A DNA stretch of 7,655 nt from Bordetella parapertussis. Lineage in GTDB: Bacteria; Pseudomonadota; Gammaproteobacteria; Burkholderiales; Burkholderiaceae_C. Shown piece by piece: positions 1-7,640 of this stretch. The stretch's first letter is position 1; the number at the start of each line of letters is the position of its first letter. Location: positions 1 through 7,655 of the forward strand of contig CALQBT020000112.1 in NCBI GenBank assembly GCA_943328885.2. The letters run 5' to 3'. Position numbers and translations under genes: made by a program. A model generated the notes under the pieces. The model saw only the letters and a program-made list of their open reading frames with translations, was not told the origin of the DNA and did not search any database.

Positions 1-975
1 CTCGGGCTCCCGGCCGGCATCGGTCTCGACACCGTGCATCTGTCGGTGCTGCCGCTGTTCCACACTGGCGGCCTGAATTGCTATTCCAACCCGGTGCTGC
101 ATGCCGGCGGCACCGTGGTGATCATGCGGACCTTCGACCCGGGGCGGGCCTTGCAGGTCATCGGCGATCAGAGCCAGGGCATCACGCACTTCTTTGCGGT
201 GCCGGCACCTTATCAGTTCATGATGCAACACCCGGAATTCGAGACCACCGACCTGTCGCGGCTGCGCTGTGCGGGTGTCGGCGGCGCACCTTGCGCGCTG
301 ACGATCCTGCAGACCTGGGCCGCTCGGGGGGTGTTGTTGGGGCAGGGCTTCGGCATGACCGAGACCAGCCCGTCCTGCATCTTTCTCGACCCAGCGGATG
401 CGGTCCGCAAGCTCGGCTCCACCGGCAAGGTGCTGATGCATACCGAGATGCGCATCGTCAACGAGGCCGGTGGCGACTGCGGCCCGGACGAGATCGGCGA
501 GCTCTGGGTTGCCGGGCCGAACATCACCCCCGGCTACTGGAATCGACCGGATGCGACGGCGTCCAGCTTCGAGGGGCGCTGGCTCAAGACCGGTGACGCC
601 GCGCGAAGCGACGACGAAGGCTTCGTCTACATCGTCGACCGCTGGAAGGACATGTACATCTCCGGCGGCGAGAACGTCTACCCGGCCGAGGTCGAGAACG
701 TGCTCTACCAGTTGCCCCAGGTCGCCGAAGCGGCGGTGATCGGCGTGCCCAATGATCGTTGGGGCGAGGTCGGACTGGCGGTGCTGGTCCTCAAGCCCGG
801 CCAGAGCCTGGACCGGTCGACGGTCGTGGGCTATTGCGGCGAACGGCTTGCCAGGTTCAAGGTGCCCAACGACATCGCGGTCATCGAAGCCTTGCCCCGA
901 AACGCCACCGGCAAAGTGCTCAAGCGCGAACTGCGCAAGCTGTTCCTGGGCAGCCACGCGCCGGCGATCAGCTGA
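1..975 (+). CDS. Acyl-CoA synthetase (AMP-forming), 3' part
   Basis: Class I adenylate-forming enzyme that activates a carboxylic acid with ATP and joins it to CoA; cytoplasmic. The gene is open at the left edge and 324 residues are visible, so roughly the N-terminal 170-200 residues, including the P-loop-like AMP-binding signature, are missing. Visible motifs, counted from codon 1: GFGMTETSP (116-124, adenine/acyl site), the GD motif of LKTGD (Asp199), YIVDRWKD (from 210, with the hinge region), SGGENVYPAEVE (from about 221, CoA side), and the C-terminal ATGKVLKREL with the likely catalytic Lys305. These motifs fit long-chain fatty-acyl-CoA or aryl-acid (feruloyl-type) CoA ligases. The substrate cannot be told from the sequence, so no symbol is given. 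The gene ends with TGA at 973-975, and the next gene begins 123 bp downstream, so co-transcription is uncertain. Confidence 0.93.
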   Translation, partial: LGLPAGIGLDTVHLSVLPLFHTGGLNCYSNPVLHAGGTVVIMRTFDPGRALQVIGDQSQGITHFFAVPAPYQFMMQHPEFETTDLSRLRCAGVGGAPCALTILQTWAARGVLLGQGFGMTETSPSCIFLDPADAVRKLGSTGKVLMHTEMRIVNEAGGDCGPDEIGELWVAGPNITPGYWNRPDATASSFEGRWLKTGDAARSDDEGFVYIVDRWKDMYISGGENVYPAEVENVLYQLPQVAEAAVIGVPNDRWGEVGLAVLVLKPGQSLDRSTVVGYCGERLARFKVPNDIAVIEALPRNATGKVLKRELRKLFLGSHAPAIS

Positions 976-1044
976 GGCTGCGCCCGCCGATTGAGCCGAT
1001 CGACTTGCCGGCGGCGCGGTGCTGCTGAGACGGCAGGCGATGTT

Positions 1045-1060
1045 GCAGCCTGCGGGCTGC
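1045..1060 (+). other. Small GC hairpin between acyl-CoA synthetase and pgsA
   Basis: GCAGCC and GGCTGC form a perfect 6-bp stem around a 4-nt loop (TGCG). No T-run follows, so it is not a standard intrinsic terminator. The rest of the 976-1098 gap shows a 10-bp GC palindrome (1071-1080) and no promoter I would defend. Confidence 0.3.
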
Positions 1061-1098
1061 GCAGGTCGGGGGCGCGCGCCTCCTGCACAATGGCTTCC

Positions 1099-1665
1099 AT
1101 GTTTCTCACGCTGCCGACCTTGTTGACCTGGGCCCGCATCGTCGCGATCCCCTTGATCGTCGGCGTGTTCTACCTGCCGTTGGACGACGTGACGTGCAAC
1201 CTCATTGCCACCGTGATGTTCGTGGTGTTCGCGGCCACTGACTGGCTCGACGGCTGGCTCGCCCGCCGGCTCAACCAGACCTCGGCTTTTGGTGCTTTTC
1301 TCGACCCGGTGGCCGACAAGATCTTGGTCTGTGCCGCCTTGCTGGTGCTGGTCCAGCTCGATCGGGTCGATGTGCTGGTGGCGCTGGTGATCATCGGCCG
1401 AGAGATCGCGATCTCGTCGTTGCGCGAATGGATGGCGCAGATCGGTGCCTCTCGCAGCGTCGCGGTGCACATGCTGGGCAAGCTCAAGACGGCGACCCAG
1501 ATGACGGCGATCCCGTTTTTGCTCTATGACGGCCTGTTGTTCGGCGTCATCGACACCTGGGTCTGGGGTACTGGGCTGATCGTCATCGCCACCGTGCTGA
1601 CGATCTGGTCGATGGTCTATTACCTGCAGCGCGCCTTGCCTGAAATCAGGGCCAAGGGGCGATGA
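1099..1665 (+). CDS. pgsA: CDP-diacylglycerol--glycerol-3-phosphate 3-phosphatidyltransferase
   Basis: Inner-membrane enzyme that transfers a phosphatidyl group from CDP-diacylglycerol to sn-glycerol-3-phosphate, giving phosphatidylglycerophosphate, the committed step to phosphatidylglycerol and cardiolipin. The CDP-alcohol phosphatidyltransferase signature D-G-x2-A-R-x8-G-x3-D-x3-D is complete: Asp51, Gly52, Ala55, Arg56, Gly65, Asp69, Asp73. The protein is 188 residues from this start, the usual size, and has several hydrophobic segments (about 10-27, 34-48, 74-98, 136-152, 157-180). The opening MFLTLPTLLTWARI is typical of the family. An in-frame ATG three codons earlier (1090) is equally possible. 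Neither start has a clear Shine-Dalgarno, and the frame stays open back to 991. The stop overlaps the start of the following transporter gene by 4 bp (ATGA), implying one transcript and translational coupling. Confidence 0.95.
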   Translation: MFLTLPTLLTWARIVAIPLIVGVFYLPLDDVTCNLIATVMFVVFAATDWLDGWLARRLNQTSAFGAFLDPVADKILVCAALLVLVQLDRVDVLVALVIIGREIAISSLREWMAQIGASRSVAVHMLGKLKTATQMTAIPFLLYDGLLFGVIDTWVWGTGLIVIATVLTIWSMVYYLQRALPEIRAKGR

Positions 1666-2552
1666 ATCCCGCGGCTGCCGCGCGCCAGCAAGGTCTGCTG
1701 GTGGCGATGCCCTGGGTGTTCGTGGGCGTCTGGAGCACCGGCTTTGTGGTCGCGCGCTTGGCGATGCCTCATGCGCCGCCGATCACTTTTTTGTGCTGGC
1801 GTTACGCGGTCTCGCTGCTGGCTTTTGGGCTGTGGATTCGCTTGGCTTCGGTGTCCTGGCCGGTGGGTCGGGCGCAGTGGGGTCACCTGGCGGTCAGCGG
1901 TGTGCTGATGCATGCCGGCTATCTCGGCGGGGTGTGGACTGCGATCAAGGCGGGCATGCCTGCCGGCACGGCGGCCTTGATCGTCGGCCTGCAGCCGCTG
2001 CTGACGGCGCTGTGGATCAATGGTCGAGGCCAACAACGGGTCGGCGCAGGGCAGTGGCTGGGCCTGGCGCTCGGTGGGGTCGGTCTGCTGCTGGTGGTGT
2101 GACCCAAGATGCGTGCCGGCGAGGTCACTTTTGTCAACCTGGGTTTGTCGGTGCTGGCGCTGGCGGCCATTACCGCCGGCACGCTGTACCAGAAGCGCCG
2201 CGTGCAGCCTGGCGACGTTCGCTCGGGCAACTTCGTGCAGTTGCTGGCCGCGCTGGTCTTGTCGATGCCGCTGGCGCTGGTCGAATCCGGCCGTATCGAT
2301 TGGCATCCCGACCTGCTGTTGGCCTTGGTCTGGTCGGTGCTGGGTCTGTCGCTGGGAGCGAGTTCGTTGCTGATGCTGCTGATCCAGCGCGGCGAGGCGA
2401 CCCGGGTCGCCAGTCTGTTCTACCTGGTGCCGCCTTGCACCGCGCTGTTGGCCTGGTGGCTGTTCGACGAGGGCCTGGCCGCTGCCACCTGGGCCGGGAT
2501 GGCGCTGTGCGCAGTCGGCGTCGGCTTGGTGCTGAGGGCGGATGCCCGCTGA
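1662..2552 (+). pseudogene. DMT-family EamA transporter split by an in-frame TGA
   Basis: An inner-membrane drug/metabolite transporter (EamA type) with two homologous halves of about five helices each. The first half (1662-2102, 146 residues) contains the typical WSTGFVVARLAMP start and repeated hydrophobic segments. The second half continues in the same frame from 2103 to the TGA at 2550-2552, with the LYQKR segment and LVPPCTALLAWWLFDE near the end. Together they give 296 codons, the normal family length. A TGA at 2100-2102 interrupts the reading at LLLVV-stop-PK. Related proteins commonly have Trp here, so a single TGG to TGA change would explain it. An ATG at 2109, 6 nt after the stop, could allow reinitiation and yield two half-proteins. 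The gene starts inside the pgsA stop (ATGA). Either it is a recent pseudogene, a sequence error, or a split two-part transporter. The substrate is unknown. Confidence 0.85.
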
Positions 2553-2595
2553 GGCTTGGCTCGGCATGAGCACACGGTTGTGGCGCTGCGCGGTG

Positions 2596-2601
2596 GATAA
2601 T
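2596..2601 (+). promoter_or_regulatory. Possible -10 box of the tRNA-Val gene
   Basis: GATAAT lies 12 bp before the tRNA start, at a suitable distance for a short leader. No good -35 is seen 16-18 bp upstream; TTGTGG at 2578-2583 is too close. The assignment rests on the -10 alone. Confidence 0.35.
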
Positions 2602-2613
2602 CCTATGCTCTGC

Positions 2614-2689
2614 GGGTGCTTAGCTCAGTTGGTAGAGCGGCGCCCTTACCAGGCGTAGGTCGGGGGTTCGAGCCCCTCAGCACCCACCA
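2614..2689 (+). tRNA. tRNA-Val (anticodon UAC) with C at position 37
   Basis: A 76-nt cloverleaf with the CCA end encoded (2687-2689). The acceptor stem GGGTGCT/AGCACCC (2614-2620, 2679-2685) is perfect, and the discriminator is A2686. The D-stem is GCTC/GAGC. The anticodon stem GCGCC/GGCGT has a G-T outer pair. The T-stem GGGGG/CCCTC has one G-T pair, and the T-loop is TTCGAGC. The 7-nt anticodon loop is CTTACCA, so positions 34-36 are TAC (2647-2649), reading valine codons. Position 37 (2650) is C, where a purine is expected almost always; E. coli tRNA-Val(UAC) has A there. The gene stands alone, 61 bp after the EamA gene, and is followed about 100 bp later by an intrinsic terminator. Confidence 0.96.
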
Positions 2690-2737
2690 TCGCAGAGCCC
2701 TGTGTGTGCCGGCGTACCCCGCTTGTGCTGCGACCCC

Positions 2738-2743
2738 TAAAAT
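2738..2743 (+). promoter_or_regulatory. Possible -10 box between tRNA-Val and the terminator
   Basis: TAAAAT is a good -10 match in GC-rich surroundings. No convincing -35 is present at 16-18 bp. A transcript from here would start near 2750 and meet the terminator at 2787-2812, giving either a short RNA or a leader for ppiD. Confidence 0.25.
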
Positions 2744-2786
2744 CGGACTTCCGGCGCAATCGGCGGGTCGAGCGGGTCGGGCGGAC

Positions 2787-2812
2787 AAGGCGAACCCCGG
2801 TTCGCCTTTTTT
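2787..2812 (+). terminator. Intrinsic terminator after tRNA-Val
   Basis: GGCGAACC (2789-2796) pairs with GGTTCGCC (2799-2806), flanked by AA before and followed by six T (2807-2812). The inner two pairs may open to give a 6-nt loop. It most likely ends the tRNA-Val transcript and separates it from ppiD. The 87 bp from here to the ppiD start hold no promoter I can defend. Confidence 0.85.
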
Positions 2813-2899
2813 GTAGCCGCCAAGCGCGCCCGAGCCGTCACCATGTCACTGCCTTGTCGCCGGGGCAGGTCCCGCACGCCCAATCCTGAGGCCGTCACC

Positions 2900-4822
2900 A
2901 TGTTTGAATTCGTCCGCACGCACAACCGGCTGTTTCAGTTTCTGCTGCTGATCCTGATCCTGCCGTCGTTCGTGGTCTTTGGCATCCAGGGTTATTCCAG
3001 TTTCAGCGAAGGCAGCAGCAGCTCGGTGGCCAAGGTGGCCGGTGTGCCGATCACCCAGGGCGAGTGGGACGCGAACCACCAGAGCCAGGTTGAGCGTCTG
3101 CGCCGCCAGGCGCCCAACCTCGACATCAAGCTGCTCGACTCGCCGGCGGCACGGGCCGAGACACTTGAGGCCTTGGTGCGCGAGCGGGTGCTGTCCACCG
3201 CGATGGACAAGCTCGACCTGACGGTGTCGGACGAACGATTGCAGCGGCTGTTTGTCACCGATCCGCAATTCTCGTCGCTGCGCAACCCCGACGGCAGCGT
3301 CAACAAGGATGTGCTGACCGCGCAAGGCATGAGTTCGGAGATGTTCGCCGCCCGATTGCGCCACGACCTGTCGCTGCAGCAAGTGCAGGGCGGTATCACC
3401 GGCTCGGTGCTGGCGCCGGCATCGAACGTCGGTCAGGCGCTCGATGCCTTGCTGCAGCGCCGCGAGATTCACTACACCCGATTCGACCCCAAGGATTACC
3501 TGACCAAGGTCAATCCGACCGATGCCGAGATCGAGGCTTTCTACAAATCGCACGAGGTCGATTTCCGCGCCCCCGAACAGGCGACGATCGACTATGTGTT
3601 GCTCGATCTGGCGACGATCAAAAAGAGCATCGCGGTGCCCGAGGAAGACCTGCGCAAGTACTACGACGAGAACGCCAGCCGTTACATCGCCGTCGAGGAG
3701 CGGCGCGCGCGCCACATCCTGATCAAGGCCGACAAGGGTGCCGCGCCCGACGTCAAGCAAAAAGCCAAGGCCCGCGCCGAATCACTGCTGGCTGAAGCCC
3801 GCCAGGCGCCAGCAGCGTTTGCCGAACTGGCCAAGAAGAACTCTGACGATCCGGGTTCGGCAGCCCAGGGCGGTGACCTTGACTTCTTTGGTCGTGGTGC
3901 GATGGTCAAGCCCTTCGAGCAGGTTGCGTTCTCGCTCAAGACGGGCGAGATCAGCGGTCTGGTCGAGTCCGATTTCGGCTTCCACATCATCAAGCTCGAG
4001 GCGGTTCGCGGGGGGGAGAAAAAGCCCTTCGATGCGGTGCGTGCCACGATCGAGGACGAGGTTCGCCAGCAACTCGCGATCAAGCGCTGGGCCGATGCGG
4101 CCGAGCAGTTCACCAACACCGTGTACGAGCAACCCGACAGCCTGCAGCCGGTGATCGACAAGCTCAAGCTTGAGAAGCGCAGCGCCAGCGTGCAGCGCAC
4201 ACCCGCACCTGGCACCAGCGGGCCGCTGGCTTCGGCCAAGCTGCTGGAGTCGGTGTTCGGCAACGACTCGATCAAGAACAAGCGAAACACCGAAGCAGTC
4301 GAGGTAGGTGCCAACCAACTCGCCGCGGCCCGTGTGGTGCTTCACCAAGCCGCGCGCACGCTGCCATTGGCTGATGTGCGCGACGCCGTGCGTCAGCGCC
4401 TGGTGCTGACCCAGGCCGAAACTTTGGCGCGTCAGGACGGCCAAGCGAGGCTGGCCCAACTCAAGGTTGATGCGAGCAGTGGCAAGCTCACCGGGCCGAC
4501 CCTGGTGTCGCGGGCCCAGCCGGGCGGTCTGGCTCGCACCGCGCTGGAGGCGGTGCTGGCTGCCGATGTCGCCAAGCTGCCAGCGGTGCTGGGGGCCGTC
4601 TTGCCAGGCCAGGGCTATCTGGTGGCGCGCATCGACCGCGTGCTGGCGCGCGAGCTCAAGCCCGACGATGACAAGGCGCTGCAAACTCAGTATGCCCAGG
4701 CCTGGGCGCGCGCCGAGGCCGAGGCCTATTACGAGGCTTTGAGCAAGCGCTACAAGGTCGAGAAACGGGCTGATCCCTTGGTCGCTGCGACCCCGTCTGG
4801 TGCTGCGTCTGCCAAACCCTGA
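2900..4822 (+). CDS. ppiD: PpiD-like peptidyl-prolyl isomerase / periplasmic chaperone
   Basis: Inner-membrane-anchored folding factor that works in the periplasm on newly exported, mainly outer-membrane-bound, proteins near the Sec translocon. The protein is 640 residues (E. coli PpiD is 623). A short N-terminus is followed by one uncleaved membrane helix (about 12-32, [20 protein letters not shown]), a SurA-like helical chaperone region (about 40-260), a parvulin (rotamase) domain (about 270-366) and a C-terminal helical region. The parvulin domain keeps canonical site residues: His272 in RARHIL, the DDPGSA loop, Met335 and Phe339 in GAMVKPFE, and His362 in FGFHII. The start at 2900 is chosen because GAGG (2888-2891) lies 8 bp upstream and the helix then sits at the usual distance. 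An in-frame ATG at 2843 would add a charged 19-residue extension. The C-terminal tail is Ala/Ser rich. The tRNA-His gene follows 23 bp after the stop. Confidence 0.95.
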   Translation: MFEFVRTHNRLFQFLLLILILPSFVVFGIQGYSSFSEGSSSSVAKVAGVPITQGEWDANHQSQVERLRRQAPNLDIKLLDSPAARAETLEALVRERVLSTAMDKLDLTVSDERLQRLFVTDPQFSSLRNPDGSVNKDVLTAQGMSSEMFAARLRHDLSLQQVQGGITGSVLAPASNVGQALDALLQRREIHYTRFDPKDYLTKVNPTDAEIEAFYKSHEVDFRAPEQATIDYVLLDLATIKKSIAVPEEDLRKYYDENASRYIAVEERRARHILIKADKGAAPDVKQKAKARAESLLAEARQAPAAFAELAKKNSDDPGSAAQGGDLDFFGRGAMVKPFEQVAFSLKTGEISGLVESDFGFHIIKLEAVRGGEKKPFDAVRATIEDEVRQQLAIKRWADAAEQFTNTVYEQPDSLQPVIDKLKLEKRSASVQRTPAPGTSGPLASAKLLESVFGNDSIKNKRNTEAVEVGANQLAAARVVLHQAARTLPLADVRDAVRQRLVLTQAETLARQDGQARLAQLKVDASSGKLTGPTLVSRAQPGGLARTALEAVLAADVAKLPAVLGAVLPGQGYLVARIDRVLARELKPDDDKALQTQYAQAWARAEAEAYYEALSKRYKVEKRADPLVAATPSGAASAKP

Positions 4823-4827
4823 CCGGG

Positions 4828-4833
4828 TATACT
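4828..4833 (+). promoter_or_regulatory. Likely -10 box of the tRNA-His gene
   Basis: TATACT differs from the consensus by one base and lies 12 bp before the tRNA, just after the ppiD stop codon. The -35 region would fall inside the last ppiD codons and matches poorly. Read-through from ppiD could also supply the tRNA. Confidence 0.45.
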
Positions 4834-4845
4834 CGAAGGCTTAGT

Positions 4846-4922
4846 GGTGGCTGTAGCTCAGTTGGTAGAGTCCCAGATTGTGATTCTGGTCGTCGTGGGT
4901 TCGAGTCCCATCAGCCACCCCA
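4846..4922 (+). tRNA. tRNA-His (anticodon GUG)
   Basis: A 77-nt cloverleaf including the extra 5' G(-1) at 4846, which is the histidine identity element and faces the discriminator C4919. The acceptor stem is GTGGCTG/CAGCCAC (4847-4853, 4912-4918) and CCA is encoded (4920-4922). The anticodon stem CCAGA/TCTGG is perfect, the loop is TTGTGAT with GTG at 4880-4882 and A at position 37. The D-stem GCTC/GAGT has a G-T pair. Nothing is unusual in it. Confidence 0.98.
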
Positions 4923-4936
4923 CCTGATGTCGCCAG

Positions 4937-4961
4937 TGGCCCGTGCAGGGCCATTTTTTTT
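4937..4961 (+). terminator. Intrinsic terminator after tRNA-His
   Basis: TGGCCC (4937-4942) pairs perfectly with GGGCCA (4948-4953) around the loop GTGCA and is followed by eight T (4954-4961). It ends the ppiD/tRNA-His transcript and faces the convergent minus-strand operon. In the reverse direction only an A-run precedes the stem, so it is not bidirectional. The stretch 4962-5052 shows no gene and no clear terminator for the minus strand. Confidence 0.92.
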
Positions 4962-5052
4962 GGGGTCTTGGGTTCGCGTGCTGGTTTCGGTCCACCAATG
5001 CTTCAGCGCAGCGGGCAAGGCTTGTTGCGCAAAGCGTCGGCCAATCCCGGCC

Positions 5053-5745
5053 TCAGGGTGACGGCGTCAGCACCAGCTTGATGCGTCGGCGCAGGCGCTC
5101 GGCATCGGCTGTCGCGCCGGCCTGATCGGCGCGCAGCGCTTGCAGCGTCAACCAAGCCAGCAGCGGCCGCTGCCAGCCCTGGGCTGACGCCGTGTCGATC
5201 GCCAGCGCGACCACTTCCGGGCTGGCCCGCCCGCTTCTCATCAGAACGCCTGCTGCCACCAGCCGTGACAAGGGGTCGGCGAGGTCTCGTAGCGCCGGCG
5301 CAGCATCTTGCGCTGGGTCTTTCGAGGCCACCGCACGCTGTGACGGCGCCAACTGCGCAATGTCTTGGGGCTGCGGAGCACCGGCCAGGAAATCGGCATA
5401 GGCCCGCTCGGGCGCTGCTGCGTCGACCCGCAAGGCTTCGAAGCCGTCGCAGGCATCGAAATCCAGGCTTGCCACCTGCGCGGCGCAGCGCAGCAACTCG
5501 GTACGGGCCAGCAAGTCGATGCGTCCGGTGCGGGCGAGCTGGGCCCGGGCTTGACGGAATGCCTGCGCAGCGACCCGGCTGTCGCCGCCCAAGTAGGCGG
5601 TGATCGACCGGTCTAGCGCCGCATGCGCCTGAAGTTGCCAGTCGGGTGGGGCGGGCCCGCCGGCACAGGCGCTCAGCTGGGCGGTGGCGGTCAGCGCCGC
5701 CAGCCAATGTGCGGGTTGCCGCGGCAGCGTCGTTTGGGTGATCAC
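5053..5745 (-). CDS. Lipoprotein of unrecognised family in the MCE operon
   Basis: A predicted 230-residue lipoprotein. The N-terminus has one Arg, a hydrophobic stretch (about 14-24) and a lipobox LSAC with Cys27. Ala at +2 does not match the inner-membrane retention rule known from E. coli, so outer-membrane sorting is inferred. The mature part is Ala-rich and appears entirely helical, with TPR-like segments such as AAQAFRQARAQLARTG, and it ends in a basic stretch (ERLRRRIKL). I do not recognise a named domain. It does not look like PqiC or the beta-rich ABC auxiliary lipoproteins, nor like MlaC or MlaA. The GTG start at 5745-5743 is chosen because it overlaps the mlaD stop (GTGA), which indicates translational coupling; an upstream in-frame start at 5781 would lie inside mlaD. 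Position suggests it serves the MCE system, perhaps as an outer-membrane partner; this is inference. Confidence 0.85.
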   Translation of the reverse strand: MITQTTLPRQPAHWLAALTATAQLSACAGGPAPPDWQLQAHAALDRSITAYLGGDSRVAAQAFRQARAQLARTGRIDLLARTELLRCAAQVASLDFDACDGFEALRVDAAAPERAYADFLAGAPQPQDIAQLAPSQRAVASKDPAQDAAPALRDLADPLSRLVAAGVLMRSGRASPEVVALAIDTASAQGWQRPLLAWLTLQALRADQAGATADAERLRRRIKLVLTPSP

Positions 5746-6737
5746 GGCAGCTTGAGCTCGGTGTCGCGCGCGAACGGCCACTTGCGGTTGACCTCGTCGA
5801 CGAGTTGCTGCAATTTGCGCAGGCTGGTGTCGACCTCGGCCCGCAGCGCACCCAGGTCCGTGCTGGCACTGCGGGTGTTGGCGGCGACGGCTTGCGCGTC
5901 AACCAGCAAGGCATCGACCCGCACCCATGACGCCCGTGCCTGACCCAGCAACGCGTCGAGTTGGCGCATGCTGGCGCGGGTATCACGCAGCACTCCTTCA
6001 GGCCCGAAGACCTGGGTGTCGGTCTGGCCTGCCAGCGCGCTGGCGCGCGCGAGCAGGGCCTGAGCGCTGGCCAGCAAGGCGTTGGTGTTGTCTAGCGCTG
6101 TGCTGAGCTTGCGGGCGTCAGCCTCGTTGCCGAGCAGCAAGCCGAGCGCGCCGTGCGGCCCTTTGATCTTGTCGGTGGCCAGTTGCAGGTTGCGCAGGCT
6201 GTTGCCCAGCGCCGAATCCGATGCACTCAGCGCGCCAAGGTTCGCCAGCAACTCGCGCACCGCGTTGACCAGCTTGGGGATCTCGGCGCTGGCGTCGCCG
6301 ACCAGCACCTTGCGCTCGGCACCATCGGCGAGCGCCGGGTCCGTGAGCTGGCCGCTGTAGGCGCGCAGGTTGGTGTTGCCGACCAAGCCGCGAACCAGTG
6401 TGAAGACGCTGGAGCTGCGCAGCCAGTGGGCGTCCTTGCGCGGTACATCGATGACGATGTGGGCGCTGCCATCGGCGCCGAGCTCGATCCGGCGAACCCG
6501 GCCGATCGGGAATCCAGAGAAGGTCAGATCCATGCCAACCAACACGCCCTCTGAATCGTCGGCCACCAGCACCAAGCGTTGGTTGGCCGCGAATGCGCCA
6601 CGGGCGTACATCAGGTAGGCCGCCGCGCCGCACAGCAGCGCGACCAGCAACAGCAGCAGGGCTTTGGCCTTGAGTTCCAGATGGGCGACCGGCACCTCAA
6701 GTTCTGGCGGGCCGGCTGGGGTGGCGGATTCTGGCAT
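5742..6737 (-). CDS. mlaD: MCE family protein (MlaD-like) of a lipid transport system
   Basis: Periplasmic lipid-binding component of an MCE ABC system; in this family the MCE domains form a hexameric ring on the permease and carry phospholipids between inner and outer membrane. The protein has 331 residues. A short cytoplasmic N-terminus precedes one membrane helix (about 24-45). The single MCE domain (about 50-130) contains the SEGVLVGMDLTFSGFPIGRV segment and the later LVGNTNLRAYSG. A long helical C-terminal region follows (about 150-318), ending in NRKWPFARDTELKLP. It is much longer than E. coli MlaD (183 residues), the extra length lying in the helical tail, which may build a tube or reach a partner. 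It starts 9 bp after the permease stop and overlaps the lipoprotein start by 4 bp, so the three genes form one operon. The mlaD symbol is by family, not proven orthology. Confidence 0.92.
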   Translation of the reverse strand: MPESATPAGPPELEVPVAHLELKAKALLLLLVALLCGAAAYLMYARGAFAANQRLVLVADDSEGVLVGMDLTFSGFPIGRVRRIELGADGSAHIVIDVPRKDAHWLRSSSVFTLVRGLVGNTNLRAYSGQLTDPALADGAERKVLVGDASAEIPKLVNAVRELLANLGALSASDSALGNSLRNLQLATDKIKGPHGALGLLLGNEADARKLSTALDNTNALLASAQALLARASALAGQTDTQVFGPEGVLRDTRASMRQLDALLGQARASWVRVDALLVDAQAVAANTRSASTDLGALRAEVDTSLRKLQQLVDEVNRKWPFARDTELKLP

Positions 6738-6746
6738 GGGCGTTGC

Positions 6747-7541
<795 letters not shown>

Positions 7542-7596
7542 GATCCATGGTAGGGAGTGGTAGTCAGGTTCGGCTTGCGCTTTGTCTAGTCGGCTC

Positions 7597-7640
7597 TCAA
7601 GCAAATGTGGCTTCGCTACTTTGCTTGACCCCCACGGGGG
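7597..7640. repeat. Cluster of inverted repeats upstream of mlaE
   Basis: TCAAGCAAA (7597-7605) and TTTGCTTGA (7620-7628) form a perfect 9-bp inverted repeat. Inside it GTGGC (7607-7611) and GCTAC (7615-7619) form a 5-bp stem with one mismatch around TTC, with T7606 bulged. Directly adjacent, CCCCC (7629-7633) and GGGGG (7636-7640) form a second inverted repeat, and GGCCGGCATTGGCC follows at the edge. No T-run follows on either strand, so it is not a standard terminator. The composite form resembles dispersed REP-like palindromes, but only one copy is visible here. Confidence 0.6.

Noticed and set aside
1045..1080. Terminator for the acyl-CoA synthetase gene
   Set aside because: The 6-bp hairpin and the adjacent GC palindrome have no T-run after them.
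2100..2102. TGA read as tryptophan or selenocysteine
   Set aside because: Genes in this window terminate at TGA and use TGG for Trp, and no SECIS-like hairpin is evident just downstream; transporters of this family are not selenoproteins.
1620..2573. Long minus-strand open frame (317 codons) opposite the EamA gene
   Set aside because: The translation is dominated by Gln, Arg, His and Pro with no hydrophobic core, typical of the antisense of a GC-rich membrane protein gene. The plus-strand frame has clear family features.
2614..2786. Integration site of a mobile element at the tRNA-Val 3' end
   Set aside because: No second copy of the tRNA 3' end, no integrase and no change in base composition follow; the next gene is housekeeping ppiD.
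2846..4684. Two long minus-strand open frames opposite ppiD (2846-3760 and 3782-4684)
   Set aside because: They are shadows of third-position GC bias; the plus strand carries an unmistakable PpiD with domain order intact.
7542..7604. TTG start at 7604 for the permease
   Set aside because: It would begin inside the 9-bp inverted repeat and add a polar 21-residue extension not expected for MlaE; ATG at 7541 gives the normal length.
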